A DNA stretch of 64,000 nt from assembly GCA_032334235.1 (NCBI GenBank), contig JAVSGI010000005.1, positions 1,922,001 through 1,986,000 of the forward strand, read 5' to 3'. The notes under the pieces are model-generated. The model searched no databases. It worked only from the letters and a program-made list of their open reading frames with translations, and was not told the DNA's origin. Numbering within the stretch: the stretch's first letter is position 1; each line of letters starts with the position of its first letter. This document shows, one piece after another, positions 24,998 through 34,130 of the stretch. Made by a program: the position numbers and the translations under genes. Origin of the DNA: Paracoccaceae bacterium Fryx2 (GTDB lineage: Bacteria > Pseudomonadota > Alphaproteobacteria > Rhodobacterales > Rhodobacteraceae).

Positions 24998-25504
24998 TCA
25001 GTCGAAGTGGCGAGCCTCGGTTTCGGTTGGCAACCGCCCGTCCGGCGTGAAGCGGTTGACGACCTCGGGCAGCGCCGCATTCAGCCGGAGGAGCAGCTGG
25101 GCACGGGAAAGCCCGGTCTTCTGGCTGAGTTCGTCCAGCGTTTCGATGCCGATGGCAGATTCAAGCTCGCTCACGTCAAGGGGCCGGTTGGGGTTGGTCG
25201 ACACCCAGCTTTCGGCGGGGCCTGCGCGGCCGCTGTCCTTGAACCGGTTCACGAGGTCGCTGAGCCCCGAGGCAAGCGTCCCGCCCGACGCTCCGGCACC
25301 GAACATCCGGCCGATCTCGGACAGAAAGCCCCCATCCTGAGAGTCGCCTGCGTGTTGCCCGTCGGGATACTGCCGGTCGGGGCTCGACCCCGGCGCCTTC
25401 TGCCGGGCATCGGCCAGCATCTCGCTGAGCCGACCACGGTTCTGGTAACCGGCAAAGGCGACCAGCCCCAGAAGGGCAAGCAGGGAGGGTGTGGATTTCG
25501 ACAT
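24998..25504 (-). CDS. YidB-like (DUF937) protein
   Basis: 168 residues. A short N-terminal hydrophobic segment (SLLALLGLVAFAGYQ), a low-complexity middle, then the C-terminal YidB-type region (WVSTNPNRPLDVSELESAIG, LSQKTGLSRAQLLLRLNAAL, FTPDGRLPTETE). Function of the family is unknown. It is upstream of a GlsB/YeaQ-type stress protein in the opposite order on the same strand. Confidence 0.78.
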   Translation of the reverse strand: MSKSTPSLLALLGLVAFAGYQNRGRLSEMLADARQKAPGSSPDRQYPDGQHAGDSQDGGFLSEIGRMFGAGASGGTLASGLSDLVNRFKDSGRAGPAESWVSTNPNRPLDVSELESAIGIETLDELSQKTGLSRAQLLLRLNAALPEVVNRFTPDGRLPTETEARHFD

Positions 25505-25545
25505 GAGGGAAACTCCGTTTCGATGTGCGATGAAGGATGTGCGGT

Positions 25546-25797
25546 TCAGGTGCGCTTGCGCACGAAGCCCCAGACCGCGAGCACGATGATGGCGCCGACC
25601 GCCGCGCCGATGAAACCAGCGCCCTGACCGGGGGCATACCAGCCCAGGCTTTGCCCGAAGTAGGTGGCAACGATCGCGCCCACGATGCCAAGGATCGTGG
25701 TCAGGACGAAGCCGGACGGTTCGTTGTCGCCCGGCATCACGAATTTTGCGATGACGCCGGCAATGAAGCCGATCACGATGGTCCAGATGATTCCCAT
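25546..25797 (-). CDS. GlsB/YeaQ/YmgE-family small membrane protein
   Basis: 83 residues, three hydrophobic helices with the family pattern GIIWTIVIGFIAGVIAKFVM, TTILGIVGAIVATYFGQ and AAVGAIIVLAVWGF. Family members are stress-associated inner-membrane proteins. ATG 25797 is preceded by an AGAGGCG ribosome site. Confidence 0.87.
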   Translation of the reverse strand: MGIIWTIVIGFIAGVIAKFVMPGDNEPSGFVLTTILGIVGAIVATYFGQSLGWYAPGQGAGFIGAAVGAIIVLAVWGFVRKRT

Positions 25798-26357
25798 GGC
25801 CGGGTCGCCTCTTCTGATGTGTTGAGATACGCCCTCACAACTCCGGCCCGGCGGATGGGTTCCAGGAGGCGCGGGGCGAAGATTCTCCGGGGGGTCGGCA
25901 TCCGGTGGCCCGGCGAGAGAAGATCGGGACTGTATCCAGCGCAAACCCGAATATCCCGCACCCTGAAGGGCGTGGAATAGCCAGCACGGCGATGCAATCA
26001 CGATGGCCGGACCCCGCCGACCTGCGGGGGGTCAAGCCGCATATCCGCCGCGGCCCAAGGCCGAGCCCCACCGCGCCGGTGCGGGGCTGTCGCCCACCCA
26101 CCCTCGGCGAACGGGGCGATGGGCGCGCACTTTGGCTGCGCCGGGACGGTCGGCCGGGATTGCCGCGGCGGCAGGCGGTCGCCCTCGGCCCCATTGTCGC
26201 GCGCGGCCCCGTGGGGCTTTTGTCCGGTCGCAGGCCGGAAGTTGGCGGATGCAATGCGAAACTCTGCACGGGCTGGGTTGCCCCCCGGCGTCAGGTCCGG
26301 CGGTGACGATGGTCTTGCGGCCGATCACACCCGGCGTGACGGCGCGCCCGGCAAGGT
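25798..26357. other. Intergenic stretch, no gene seen
   Basis: 560 bases of GC-rich sequence upstream of the GlsB-like gene and downstream of the RTX gene. Several open frames exist, but none shows a ribosome site plus recognisable protein. Confidence 0.5.
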
Positions 26358-26381
26358 GGGGGGCGGGATTGCCCGCCCCCC
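26358..26381 (-). terminator. Hairpin after the RTX gene
   Basis: GGGGGGCGGG (26358-26367), loop ATTG, CCCGCCCCCC (26372-26381): a 10-bp GC stem 17 bases downstream of the RTX stop. No T-run follows on the minus strand. Confidence 0.5.
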
Positions 26382-26397
26382 GGCCTGGTGGGCAGGG

Positions 26398-29103
26398 TCA
26401 GACCAGGATAACGTCCGACCCGGACAGGCTGAAATCGCCTGCGCCGAACACGCCGGTCAATTGCACCGACAGATCGAACCCCGCAGTCGCATCGAGGCCA
26501 AGGCGCAGCGTCGTCACCCCGCCCGACACGCTCAGGTCCATCTGGCCCGCCAGCAGCGTGCTGCCGTTGCCGACACCCATGTTGCCGACCAGGGAAACGC
26601 CGTTCATCCGCAGCACGTCGCCTGCCTCGGCATCGGTGATGGTGTCGACGCCCGACGACCAGACCGACGAGAACACGAAGACATCGACCCCCGCGCCCCC
26701 CGTCAGCAGATCGTTGCCCGCGCCGCCGTCGAGCAGGTCGATACCGGCCCCGCCGTTCAGCGTGTCATTGCCGCCAAAGCCGTAAAGGCGGTCATTGTTG
26801 GCGCTGCCCGTGAAGTTCAGCATCTCGATGTTGACGAAATCGGCCACATAATCCCCGGATGTCGATTGTGCCCTGGTCCAGCCGTTGCCGTAGTAGGACA
26901 TCCTGACGCCGGATTCGGCCAGGCTGGCATCCAGGGTCAGCGTATCGGTCCCGGCGCCGCCATCTGCGACCTCGATGTAGCCGCGGCCAAGGTTGATGGT
27001 ATCGTTGCCTTCATTGGTGCGAATATCGTCGTTGCCGGTTCCCCGCGACAGGTCGATCACGTCATCAAGGCTGCCGGTGGAAAGCCGGACCGACTCGATT
27101 CCCTTCAGCGTGGTGCCGGTGCCGGTCACGGTGCCGTTGCCGATTGCCGAAAGGGTCAGGGTGACCGCACTGATCAGGCTGGTGTAGTCGGCAATCCAGG
27201 TATCGGAACCGGCCCCGCCGATGATCACGTCGGCACCGCGATAGCCATTCAGCATGTCATTGCCGCTGCCACCCGACAGCGTGTCCGACAGCGCCCCGCC
27301 GTTCAGCACGTCATTGCCGCTGCCGCCGGTCAGGGCAAACCGCTCGAAGTTGACGTAATCGACCTGGGCACTGCCGTCCGCCATGGCATAGCGATACCAG
27401 CCGTTGCCGACGTAGGGGTTGGTGACATCCGAGACCGCCGATGCGTAGTTGACGACCAGCAGGTCGTCCCCCAGCCCGCCATTCATCGTGTCGATACCCA
27501 AGCCGCCATTGACGGTATCGTTGCCGTCGGTAGTGCTGACCCAGTCATTCAGCGCAAAGCCCGCGGTGCTGATGGAATCGCGCCCGCCGCCGGTGGTCAG
27601 CGTCACCGACTCGATGCCGGTGACCGACAGCCCGATCCTTCCAAGCTGAGCCTTGGTCTGGCTGGCCGTGGCGTCGAACACCGCCGCACCCAGCGCCGTC
27701 AGGTTGGCCTCCCAGGAATCGTTGCCCGCACCCCCGGCGATCAGGCCCTTGCCTTCGCCGGAAAAGAGCGCGTCGTTGCCATCACCGCCGATCAGGGTAT
27801 CGAGGCCGGTGCCGCCCACGAGCGTGTCATTCCCGGCGCCGCCGGTCAGCACGAATTCCTCGAAGCCGACGAAATCCAGCGTGTCCCCGCTTGCCGACGA
27901 AAAGCGATACCAGCCGTTGCCGACATAGGAATGGGCGATGCTGAAGTGGTCGTCGACAATGCCGCTCCAGTCCATCACCAGCCGGTCGCGGCCGTCGCCG
28001 CCGTTGGCCGAGTCTACGCCGCGCCCGGTGGTCACGATGTCGTTGTTGGCCCCGGTCGAGAAGGTGTCGTCATAGACCCCGGCCAGCGCGGTCACGGTGT
28101 CCTTCGCGCCGCCGCCAGTGTAGCGCAGTTGTTCGATGCCCGACAGAACGGCGCCGGTGTTGGCTGTCTGGGTCACGAGGTTGACCACCGAGGTCGATCC
28201 GCGCGCCGAGGTGTCGACCCGCCAGGTGTCGATGCCATCACCGCCAGCGACGGTGTCGCTGCCCGCGCCGCCGTCAAGGAAGTCGTCGCCATTGCCGCCG
28301 TCGAGCAGGTCGTTCAGCCCGCCGCCGCCCAGCCAGTCGTTGCTGGCCCCGCCGATCAGCTGGTAGGCCTCGAACCCGACGAAATCCAGTTGGTCGCCGC
28401 TGACGGAGGCATAGCGATACCAGCCGTTGCCGACGTAGGACAGGGCGATGCCCTGGTTCGGGCCGGTGATCGACGACCAGTCCATCCTCAGCGTGTCGGT
28501 TCCGGCGCCGCCGTTGGCCACATCCCGGCCGCGCCCGGCGGCCACAAAGTCGTCGCCATCGCCGGTGCTGATGGTGTCATTGCCGCGGAACGCCTCGGTG
28601 TTGATCTGGTCGAAGCCCGCGCCGGTGGTCAGCGAAACAGACTCGATGCTGCGGATGCGGGCACCGGTCGCTGCGATTCCGGCAAAACCGGTCTGAAGCA
28701 GCGTAAGCTGCACCGAGGCGGTGACGCTGCTGTAATTCGCCGTCCAGTGATCATTCCCCGCGCCGCCGTCGATCGTGTCGGCCCCCAGGCCGCCTGCCAG
28801 CGTGTCGCCGCCGTTGCCGCCCATCAGACTGTCGGCCATGTTGCCACCGGCAAGGTAATCGTTCCCGGAACCGCCGGTCAGCTGAAACCGTTCGAAGCCG
28901 TAGAAAGTAAAGCTGCTGAAAAGATCATCCGTGAAACGGTAAAAGCCGTCGCCCGCATAGTCATAGCGGATATCGGAAGTCAGAGACCCGTAATTCAGAA
29001 TGAGGGTGTCCGTTCCACCCTCGCCGTTTACCCTGTAATTCCCTGTCGGGGTGACGGTGACGATGTCATCGCCAGCACCGGTCGGTAAACCAAAGATCGC
29101 CAT
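26398..29103 (-). CDS. RTX calcium-binding repeat protein built of five ~172-residue units
   Basis: 901 residues from ATG 29103 (AAGGAGGGC upstream). Nonapeptide RTX runs of the GGxGxDxLx type recur (GGNGGDTLAGGLGADTIDGG, GGNGDDFLDGGAGSDTVAGG). Each unit contains a strand-rich signature Y-x-G-N/D-G-W/F-Y-R-Y/F followed by DFVGFExFxLTGGxGNDxLxGG. The signature sits at 28946, 28424, 27914, 27401 and 26882, a spacing of 170-174 codons. There is no N-terminal signal peptide; type I secretion is expected from the C-terminus, but no T1SS genes are nearby. No catalytic domain was recognised. Confidence 0.85.
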   Translation of the reverse strand: MAIFGLPTGAGDDIVTVTPTGNYRVNGEGGTDTLILNYGSLTSDIRYDYAGDGFYRFTDDLFSSFTFYGFERFQLTGGSGNDYLAGGNMADSLMGGNGGDTLAGGLGADTIDGGAGNDHWTANYSSVTASVQLTLLQTGFAGIAATGARIRSIESVSLTTGAGFDQINTEAFRGNDTISTGDGDDFVAAGRGRDVANGGAGTDTLRMDWSSITGPNQGIALSYVGNGWYRYASVSGDQLDFVGFEAYQLIGGASNDWLGGGGLNDLLDGGNGDDFLDGGAGSDTVAGGDGIDTWRVDTSARGSTSVVNLVTQTANTGAVLSGIEQLRYTGGGAKDTVTALAGVYDDTFSTGANNDIVTTGRGVDSANGGDGRDRLVMDWSGIVDDHFSIAHSYVGNGWYRFSSASGDTLDFVGFEEFVLTGGAGNDTLVGGTGLDTLIGGDGNDALFSGEGKGLIAGGAGNDSWEANLTALGAAVFDATASQTKAQLGRIGLSVTGIESVTLTTGGGRDSISTAGFALNDWVSTTDGNDTVNGGLGIDTMNGGLGDDLLVVNYASAVSDVTNPYVGNGWYRYAMADGSAQVDYVNFERFALTGGSGNDVLNGGALSDTLSGGSGNDMLNGYRGADVIIGGAGSDTWIADYTSLISAVTLTLSAIGNGTVTGTGTTLKGIESVRLSTGSLDDVIDLSRGTGNDDIRTNEGNDTINLGRGYIEVADGGAGTDTLTLDASLAESGVRMSYYGNGWTRAQSTSGDYVADFVNIEMLNFTGSANNDRLYGFGGNDTLNGGAGIDLLDGGAGNDLLTGGAGVDVFVFSSVWSSGVDTITDAEAGDVLRMNGVSLVGNMGVGNGSTLLAGQMDLSVSGGVTTLRLGLDATAGFDLSVQLTGVFGAGDFSLSGSDVILV

Positions 29104-29204
29104 ATTGCCCTCCTTGCACTTGTCGGCGTGCCGACCCGAGCCACGTTCGCAAAATGGCGGTTTCGGCCGCAAACGCATGATTGCGCCCACAAAATTGCCG
29201 CACC

Positions 29205-29218
29205 TTGATCTGCATCAG
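29205..29218. promoter_or_regulatory. FNR/CRP-like palindrome upstream of the RTX gene
   Basis: TTGATCTGCATCAG differs by one base from the FNR consensus TTGAT-N4-ATCAA. It lies about 100 bases upstream of the RTX start and just past the end of the deaminase gene. It could place the RTX gene under an Fnr/Crp-family regulator. Confidence 0.35.
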
Positions 29219-29278
29219 ATTGACGATGGCATTTGGACGCAGGGCCTTGAACGGCAGGACCGCACAGGCAGAGCGGGC

Positions 29279-30628
29279 TCAGGCGCCGATCAACCGGCGG
29301 GCAAGGCCGGTCTGCCGGGCGATGGCCCGCGGCAGGTCGATGGTGGTGATCTGCCCGCCCGCCACCACCTGCCGCCCCTCGCCGAACAGGTCGCGCACCC
29401 GTGTCGGCCCGCAAAGCACCAGTGCCGCGACCTGATCCCACGCCCCCGCCGCCTCGATGCCCGAGACACCCCAGATCGCCAGATCGGCGCGCTTGCCGGG
29501 CTCCAGCGCACCGCAATCGGGCCGCCCCAGCACGCGCGCGCCGCCAAGGGTGGCAATCTCCAGCGCCTCGCGCGCGGCCATCGCGTCGGCCCCACGCGCC
29601 ACGCGCTGCAACAAGAGCGCCTGCCTGGTTTCCAGCAGCAGATTGCCCGCATCATTGCTGGCCGAGCCATCGACCCCCAGCCCGACCTTGACCCCGGCAT
29701 CGCGCATGGCCCGCACCGGGGCGATACCGGAACCGAGACGGCAGTTGGAACAGGGGCAATGCGCCACCCCGGTGCCCGAGCGGGCGAACAGGCCGATCTC
29801 GGCGGCGTCGAGTTTCACGCAATGCGCGTGCCACACGTCGGCGCCGGTCCAGCCCAGATCCTCGGCATACTGGCCGGGGCGGCAGCCGAAGCGGGCCAGC
29901 GAATACGCCACATCCTCGTCATTCTCGGCCAGATGGGTGTGCAGCATCACGCCCTTGTCGCGCGCGAGCAGCGCCGCCTCGCGCATCAGGTCGCGGCTGA
30001 CCGAAAAGGGCGAACAGGGGGCAATGCCCACGCGCAGCATCGCCCCCTCGGCCGGGTCGTGGAAGGCGTCGATCACCCGGATGCTGTCGGCCAGAATGGC
30101 GGATTCGGTTTCCACCAGCGCATCGGGCGGCAGGCCACCGGCAGTTTCACCGATGCTCATCGCGGCGCGTGTCGGGTGGAAGCGCAGCCCGACCTCCTGC
30201 GCCGCCGCGATGGTGTCATCCAGCCGCGCGCCGTTGGGGTAGAGGTAAAGGTGATCCGAGGTCAGGGTGCAGCCCGAAAGCGCCAGCTCTGCCAGACCGA
30301 TCTGGGCTGAAACGAACATCTCCTCGGGGCCAAAGCGCGCCCAGATCGGGTAGAGCGTTTTCAGCCAGCCGAACAGCAAGGCGTCCTGCCCGCCGGGCAC
30401 CACCCTTGTCAGCGTCTGGGAAAGGTGGTGATGGGTGTTCACCAGCCCCGGCGTCACCACGCAGCCCTGCGCAATGATCACCCGGCCGGTGGTCGTCAGC
30501 CCCTGCCCGACCGCCACGATCACCCCGCCGCGGATCAGCACGTCGCCGCCCGCAATCTCGCGTCGGCCTTCGTCCATCGTCACCACGGCGGCGGCGCCGC
30601 GGATCAGGGTTTCGGCCGGATCAGCCAC
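29279..30628 (-). CDS. 8-oxoguanine-deaminase-like amidohydrolase
   Basis: 449 residues from GTG 30628, two bases after the permease stop. Metal and catalytic motifs: VNTHHHLSQTLTRVVPGG, LHTHLAENDEDVAYSLARFG, WHAHCVKLDAAEIGLFA and GLGVDGSASNDAGNLLLETR. This pattern fits the ATZ/TRZ family branch that contains 8-oxoguanine deaminase; guanine-like or other aminated heterocycles are possible substrates. As the last gene of a polyamine-type ABC operon it suggests that the importer brings in a nitrogenous base or related compound. Confidence 0.75.
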   Translation of the reverse strand: MADPAETLIRGAAAVVTMDEGRREIAGGDVLIRGGVIVAVGQGLTTTGRVIIAQGCVVTPGLVNTHHHLSQTLTRVVPGGQDALLFGWLKTLYPIWARFGPEEMFVSAQIGLAELALSGCTLTSDHLYLYPNGARLDDTIAAAQEVGLRFHPTRAAMSIGETAGGLPPDALVETESAILADSIRVIDAFHDPAEGAMLRVGIAPCSPFSVSRDLMREAALLARDKGVMLHTHLAENDEDVAYSLARFGCRPGQYAEDLGWTGADVWHAHCVKLDAAEIGLFARSGTGVAHCPCSNCRLGSGIAPVRAMRDAGVKVGLGVDGSASNDAGNLLLETRQALLLQRVARGADAMAAREALEIATLGGARVLGRPDCGALEPGKRADLAIWGVSGIEAAGAWDQVAALVLCGPTRVRDLFGEGRQVVAGGQITTIDLPRAIARQTGLARRLIGA

Positions 30629-30630
30629 GG

Positions 30631-31584
30631 TCAGCCCGGCGACACGCCGCGCAGCTTTTCCGACCGCCGCCGCAGGATTTCCACCATCGCCAGCAGCCCG
30701 ACCGAAACGATCACCAGAATCGTCGCCACCGACAGGATCGCGGGGCTGATCGACTCGCGGATGCCGTTCCACATCTGGCGCGGGATGGTCTGCTGGTCAT
30801 GCGCCGCGACGAACAGCACCACCACCACCTCGTCGAACGAGGTGACAAAGGCAAAAAGCGCGCCCGACACCACGCCCGGCAGGATCAGCGGCAGGGTGAT
30901 CTTGAAGAACGAGGTCGCGGGCGACGCGCCCAGCGAGGCCGCCGCCCGGCTGAGCGAGCGGTCGAAGCCGATCAGGGTGGCGGTGACGGTGATGATGACG
31001 AAGGGGATGCCCAGCGTGGCATGGGCCAGAATGACGCCGATATAGGTGCCGGTCATCGGCTTGCAGCCGACGTTGCCCACCGCCCAGTCGAGCGTGGCGC
31101 AGGGGTTCGAATAGAAGAAGAAAAGCCCCGTCGCTGTGATGATGATCGGCACGATCATCGGCGAGATCAGCACCGCCATCACGGCCCGCCGGTAGGGCAT
31201 TTCCGGCCGCGCCAGCCCCAGCGCCGCGATGGTGCCGAGCACGGTGGCAACCAGCGTCGAGAAGATGCCGATGATCAGCGAATTCTTCGCCGCCCGGATC
31301 CAGGCAGAATTGGCCCAGGCATCCGCCCACCAGCCGCTGTTGCGCACCCCGTCGGGGGCCGACATGCCGTTGGTCAGCAGAAGGTCATACCAGCGCAGCG
31401 AATAGCCGGTGGGGTCGAGCGCCAGCATCTTCTGGGTGAAGGTGAAATAGGGCTCGGCGTTGAAGCTGAGCGGGATCACGATCAGGATCGGCGCGATCAG
31501 GAACAGGAAGATCAGGGCGCAGATCGCGAGATAGGTGTAGTGCCAGAGCTTCTCGAGCGGCGAGGCATAGCTGGGAAGGGCCAT
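30631..31584 (-). CDS. ABC transporter permease (PotC type)
   Basis: 317 residues with six predicted membrane helices and the EAA loop (SLSRAAASLGASPATSFFKI, TLPLILPGVVSGALFAFVTS). It belongs to the spermidine/putrescine-type permease group. An extra periplasmic loop (DPTGYSLRWYDLLLTNGMSA) is notable. It lies between the partner permease and the deaminase gene. Confidence 0.87.
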   Translation of the reverse strand: MALPSYASPLEKLWHYTYLAICALIFLFLIAPILIVIPLSFNAEPYFTFTQKMLALDPTGYSLRWYDLLLTNGMSAPDGVRNSGWWADAWANSAWIRAAKNSLIIGIFSTLVATVLGTIAALGLARPEMPYRRAVMAVLISPMIVPIIITATGLFFFYSNPCATLDWAVGNVGCKPMTGTYIGVILAHATLGIPFVIITVTATLIGFDRSLSRAAASLGASPATSFFKITLPLILPGVVSGALFAFVTSFDEVVVVLFVAAHDQQTIPRQMWNGIRESISPAILSVATILVIVSVGLLAMVEILRRRSEKLRGVSPG

Positions 31585-31609
31585 CGGCGGTCACTCCTCT
31601 TGGGGAAGG

Positions 31610-31643
31610 CCGGGGGCGCTGCCCCCGGACCCCCGGGATATTT
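31610..31643. repeat. GC-hairpin intergenic element, copy 2 (inside an operon)
   Basis: CCGGGGGC (31610-31617), loop GCT, GCCCCCGG (31621-31628), then ACCCCCGGGATATTT. It sits in the 82-base gap between the two permease genes, so it may attenuate or protect the operon transcript. Confidence 0.6.
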
Positions 31644-31666
31644 GCGAACAGAAGAAGGGCAAGGGG

Positions 31667-32923
31667 TCAGCCCAGCTTCAGGTTGTCGATGCCGACGAGG
31701 CGGTCGTAGAGCCAGTAGAGCAGCAGCACGCAGCCCAGAAGAAGCGCGGCGAGCGCGGCGGCGAGCGACCAGTTCAGGCTGTCCTGCATGTGGAAGGCGA
31801 TCAGGTTCGAGATCAGCTGGCCCGTGGCGCCACCGACCAGCGCGGGCGTGATGTAGTAGCCCACCCCGAGGATGAACACGAGCAACGCGCCGGCCCCGAT
31901 GCCCGGCAGGGTTTGCGGCAGGTAGATGCGGCGGAACGCTGTCCAGCTTGAGGCGCCGAGGCTGCGGGCGGCGCGAACGTAGGAGGGCGGGATCGGCCGC
32001 ATCACCGAATAGAGCGGCAGGATCATGAATGGCAACAGGATATGGGTCATCGCGATGATGGTGCCCAGCTGGTTGTAGATCATCTGGATGCGGGTCTGGT
32101 CGGTCAGGATGCCGGTCGCGACAAGGGTGTTGTTCACCACGCCCTGGCTTTGCAGCAGCACGATCCAGGACGTGGTCCGCACCAGCAGCGAGGTCCAGAA
32201 CGGCAGCAGCACCAGGATCATCAGCAGGTTGGAATAGCGCAGCGGCAGGGTGGCCAAGAGGTGCGCGATCGGAAAGCCGAGCACGAGGCAGAGCACCGTG
32301 ATCAGGCCCGCGATCACGAAGGTGCGGACGAACAGCATGACGTAGACGCGGCGTTCCTCGGGGGCGCGGATGATGCTGCCATCCTCGGCGCGGGCCAGAT
32401 CGAGGGCGGCGAGGAAGAAGTTCGGCGAATAGGCGCGCCCGACCTGGCGCATGGTGGACCAGAGTGCCGGGTCGCCCCATTTCGCATCGGCCGCCAGCAG
32501 GGCCTCGCGGTAGGGTGGCGTGAAATCCTTTGCCTTGCGGCCGGTCGAGGTGAACAGCGACCGGGTGCCGGACATTTCGTAGTTCACCCTGGTGCCGACA
32601 ACGCCGATGGTCTTGGCCGCGGCGGAGGCGGTGATGTCGGCGGCGAGGGCTGCGAACGCGGCCTCGTCGGGGGCGCCGGCGTTCTGGCCGAACCATTCGG
32701 TCAATTGCGGCATGTTCTTCGAGAAGCCGTCATTGAAGACAGACCGGTGCAGCATCTGGCCGATCGGCAGGATGAAGGTCAGGAGCACGAAACCGAGAAG
32801 CGGCAGCACCAGGAGGAAGGCCCGGCGGCGGGCCTTGCCCTGTGCCCGCGTCAGGGCCGATTTCAGCGGGCGACCATCGGCGGTTGTAAGCCCGGGGCTG
32901 AGGGCGGTGGTGTCGGCCATCAT
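31667..32923 (-). CDS. ABC transporter permease (PotB type)
   Basis: 418 residues from ATG 32923 (GAAGGACGC upstream). Longer than usual because of a ~130-residue periplasmic insert between the first helix and the permease core. The EAA motif is in RAARSLGASSWTAFRRIYLP. It pairs with the downstream PotC-type permease. Confidence 0.87.
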   Translation of the reverse strand: MMADTTALSPGLTTADGRPLKSALTRAQGKARRRAFLLVLPLLGFVLLTFILPIGQMLHRSVFNDGFSKNMPQLTEWFGQNAGAPDEAAFAALAADITASAAAKTIGVVGTRVNYEMSGTRSLFTSTGRKAKDFTPPYREALLAADAKWGDPALWSTMRQVGRAYSPNFFLAALDLARAEDGSIIRAPEERRVYVMLFVRTFVIAGLITVLCLVLGFPIAHLLATLPLRYSNLLMILVLLPFWTSLLVRTTSWIVLLQSQGVVNNTLVATGILTDQTRIQMIYNQLGTIIAMTHILLPFMILPLYSVMRPIPPSYVRAARSLGASSWTAFRRIYLPQTLPGIGAGALLVFILGVGYYITPALVGGATGQLISNLIAFHMQDSLNWSLAAALAALLLGCVLLLYWLYDRLVGIDNLKLG

Positions 32924-32983
32924 GCGTCCTTCGGTCGGGAGGGGAAGGGGCGCGGAGGACATGCCCCCGCGCCCGGCGTCAGG

Positions 32984-34057
32984 TCAGTTAGAGGCCAGCC
33001 AGGCGTTGAACCGTTCGTTCAGCTCGCTGTCGCGGTCGACCCAGAATTCGTAGGAGGAGGCGAGCGCATTGGTCAGGTTGGCTTCCGAGGTCGGCATGTG
33101 CGGCGCCATCTCGGTCTTGCCGTCCTGGTAGAGGCCGACCAGCGCGCCCGAGGATTTGCGGGCCGGGCCGTAGCTGATCCACTTGGCCTGATCGGCCAGC
33201 GCCTGGGTCGAGGTCGAGAACTTGAGGAATTCGACCGCGGCTTCCATGTTCGGGGCGCCTTTCGGGATCACGAACAGGTCGTATTCATAGACCTGGCCAT
33301 CCCAGACCACCTCGAACGGCTTGCTTTCAGACACGGCGGCGGCAAAGATCCGGCCGTTGTAGGCGGTGGTCATGGCAACCTCGCCATCGGCCAGCAGCTG
33401 CGGCGGCTGGGCGCCGGCTTCCCACCAGACGACATCCTTCTTGATGGTGTCGAGCTTGGCAAAGGCCCGCGCCACGCCTTCCTCGGTTTCCAGCAGGGCA
33501 TAGACCTCGGCGGCGGGCACGCCATCGGCCATCAGCGCCATTTCAAGGTTGGCCTTCGCGCGCTTGCCCAGGCCGCGCTTGCCGGGGAACTTGGCGGTGT
33601 CGAACAGGTCGGCGATCGTCGAGGGCTTCTCGCCCGGAAACTTCGACGCGTCGTAGGCAAAGACGGTCGAGAACACGATGGTCGCCACCGCGCATTCGGT
33701 CACGGCGCCGGGCAGGAAATCTTCGGACGCCGGGGTGCCATCGGGGGCCGGGGGCAGCGCGGCCACGTCGACCGGTTCCAGCAGACCCTCGTCGCAGAGG
33801 CGGATCGCGTCGGCATATTCGACATCGGCCACGTCGACCGTCACGTTGCCCGCCTCGACCATCGCCTTGATCGGGGTGGCCGGGTTGTCGGCGTCGATCG
33901 ACACCACGGTGATGCCGGTCGCAGCGGTGAAGGGCTTGTGGTAGGCTTCGACCTGGCTGATGGTGTAGGCTCCCCCCCAGGACATGACGTTCACATCCGC
34001 CTGCGCCGAGAAGGCGACGGCCGTCAGCGCGGTGGAAAGGATAAGCGTCTTCTTCAT
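32984..34057 (-). CDS. Periplasmic substrate-binding protein (PotD/PotF type)
   Basis: 357 residues from ATG 34057 (GGGAGA upstream) with a clear signal peptide (MKKTLILSTALTAVAFSAQA). Begins DVNVMSWGGAYTISQVEAYH and contains WEAGAQPPQLLADGEVAMTT and YNGRIFAA, common in polyamine-type binding proteins of ABC importers. True ligand unknown. Confidence 0.87.
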   Translation of the reverse strand: MKKTLILSTALTAVAFSAQADVNVMSWGGAYTISQVEAYHKPFTAATGITVVSIDADNPATPIKAMVEAGNVTVDVADVEYADAIRLCDEGLLEPVDVAALPPAPDGTPASEDFLPGAVTECAVATIVFSTVFAYDASKFPGEKPSTIADLFDTAKFPGKRGLGKRAKANLEMALMADGVPAAEVYALLETEEGVARAFAKLDTIKKDVVWWEAGAQPPQLLADGEVAMTTAYNGRIFAAAVSESKPFEVVWDGQVYEYDLFVIPKGAPNMEAAVEFLKFSTSTQALADQAKWISYGPARKSSGALVGLYQDGKTEMAPHMPTSEANLTNALASSYEFWVDRDSELNERFNAWLASN

Positions 34058-34130
34058 TCGGTGATCTCCCTTGTTGAATGATCGTCTCTTGTTGGCCGCA
34101 AGCTGCGGCATGTCCGCCCGAGAGCGGGGG

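Noticed and set aside
26119-29088. 989-codon open frame opposite the RTX gene
   Set aside because: The RTX repeats on the minus strand are unmistakable; the plus-strand frame is an artefact of GC bias and repeat structure.
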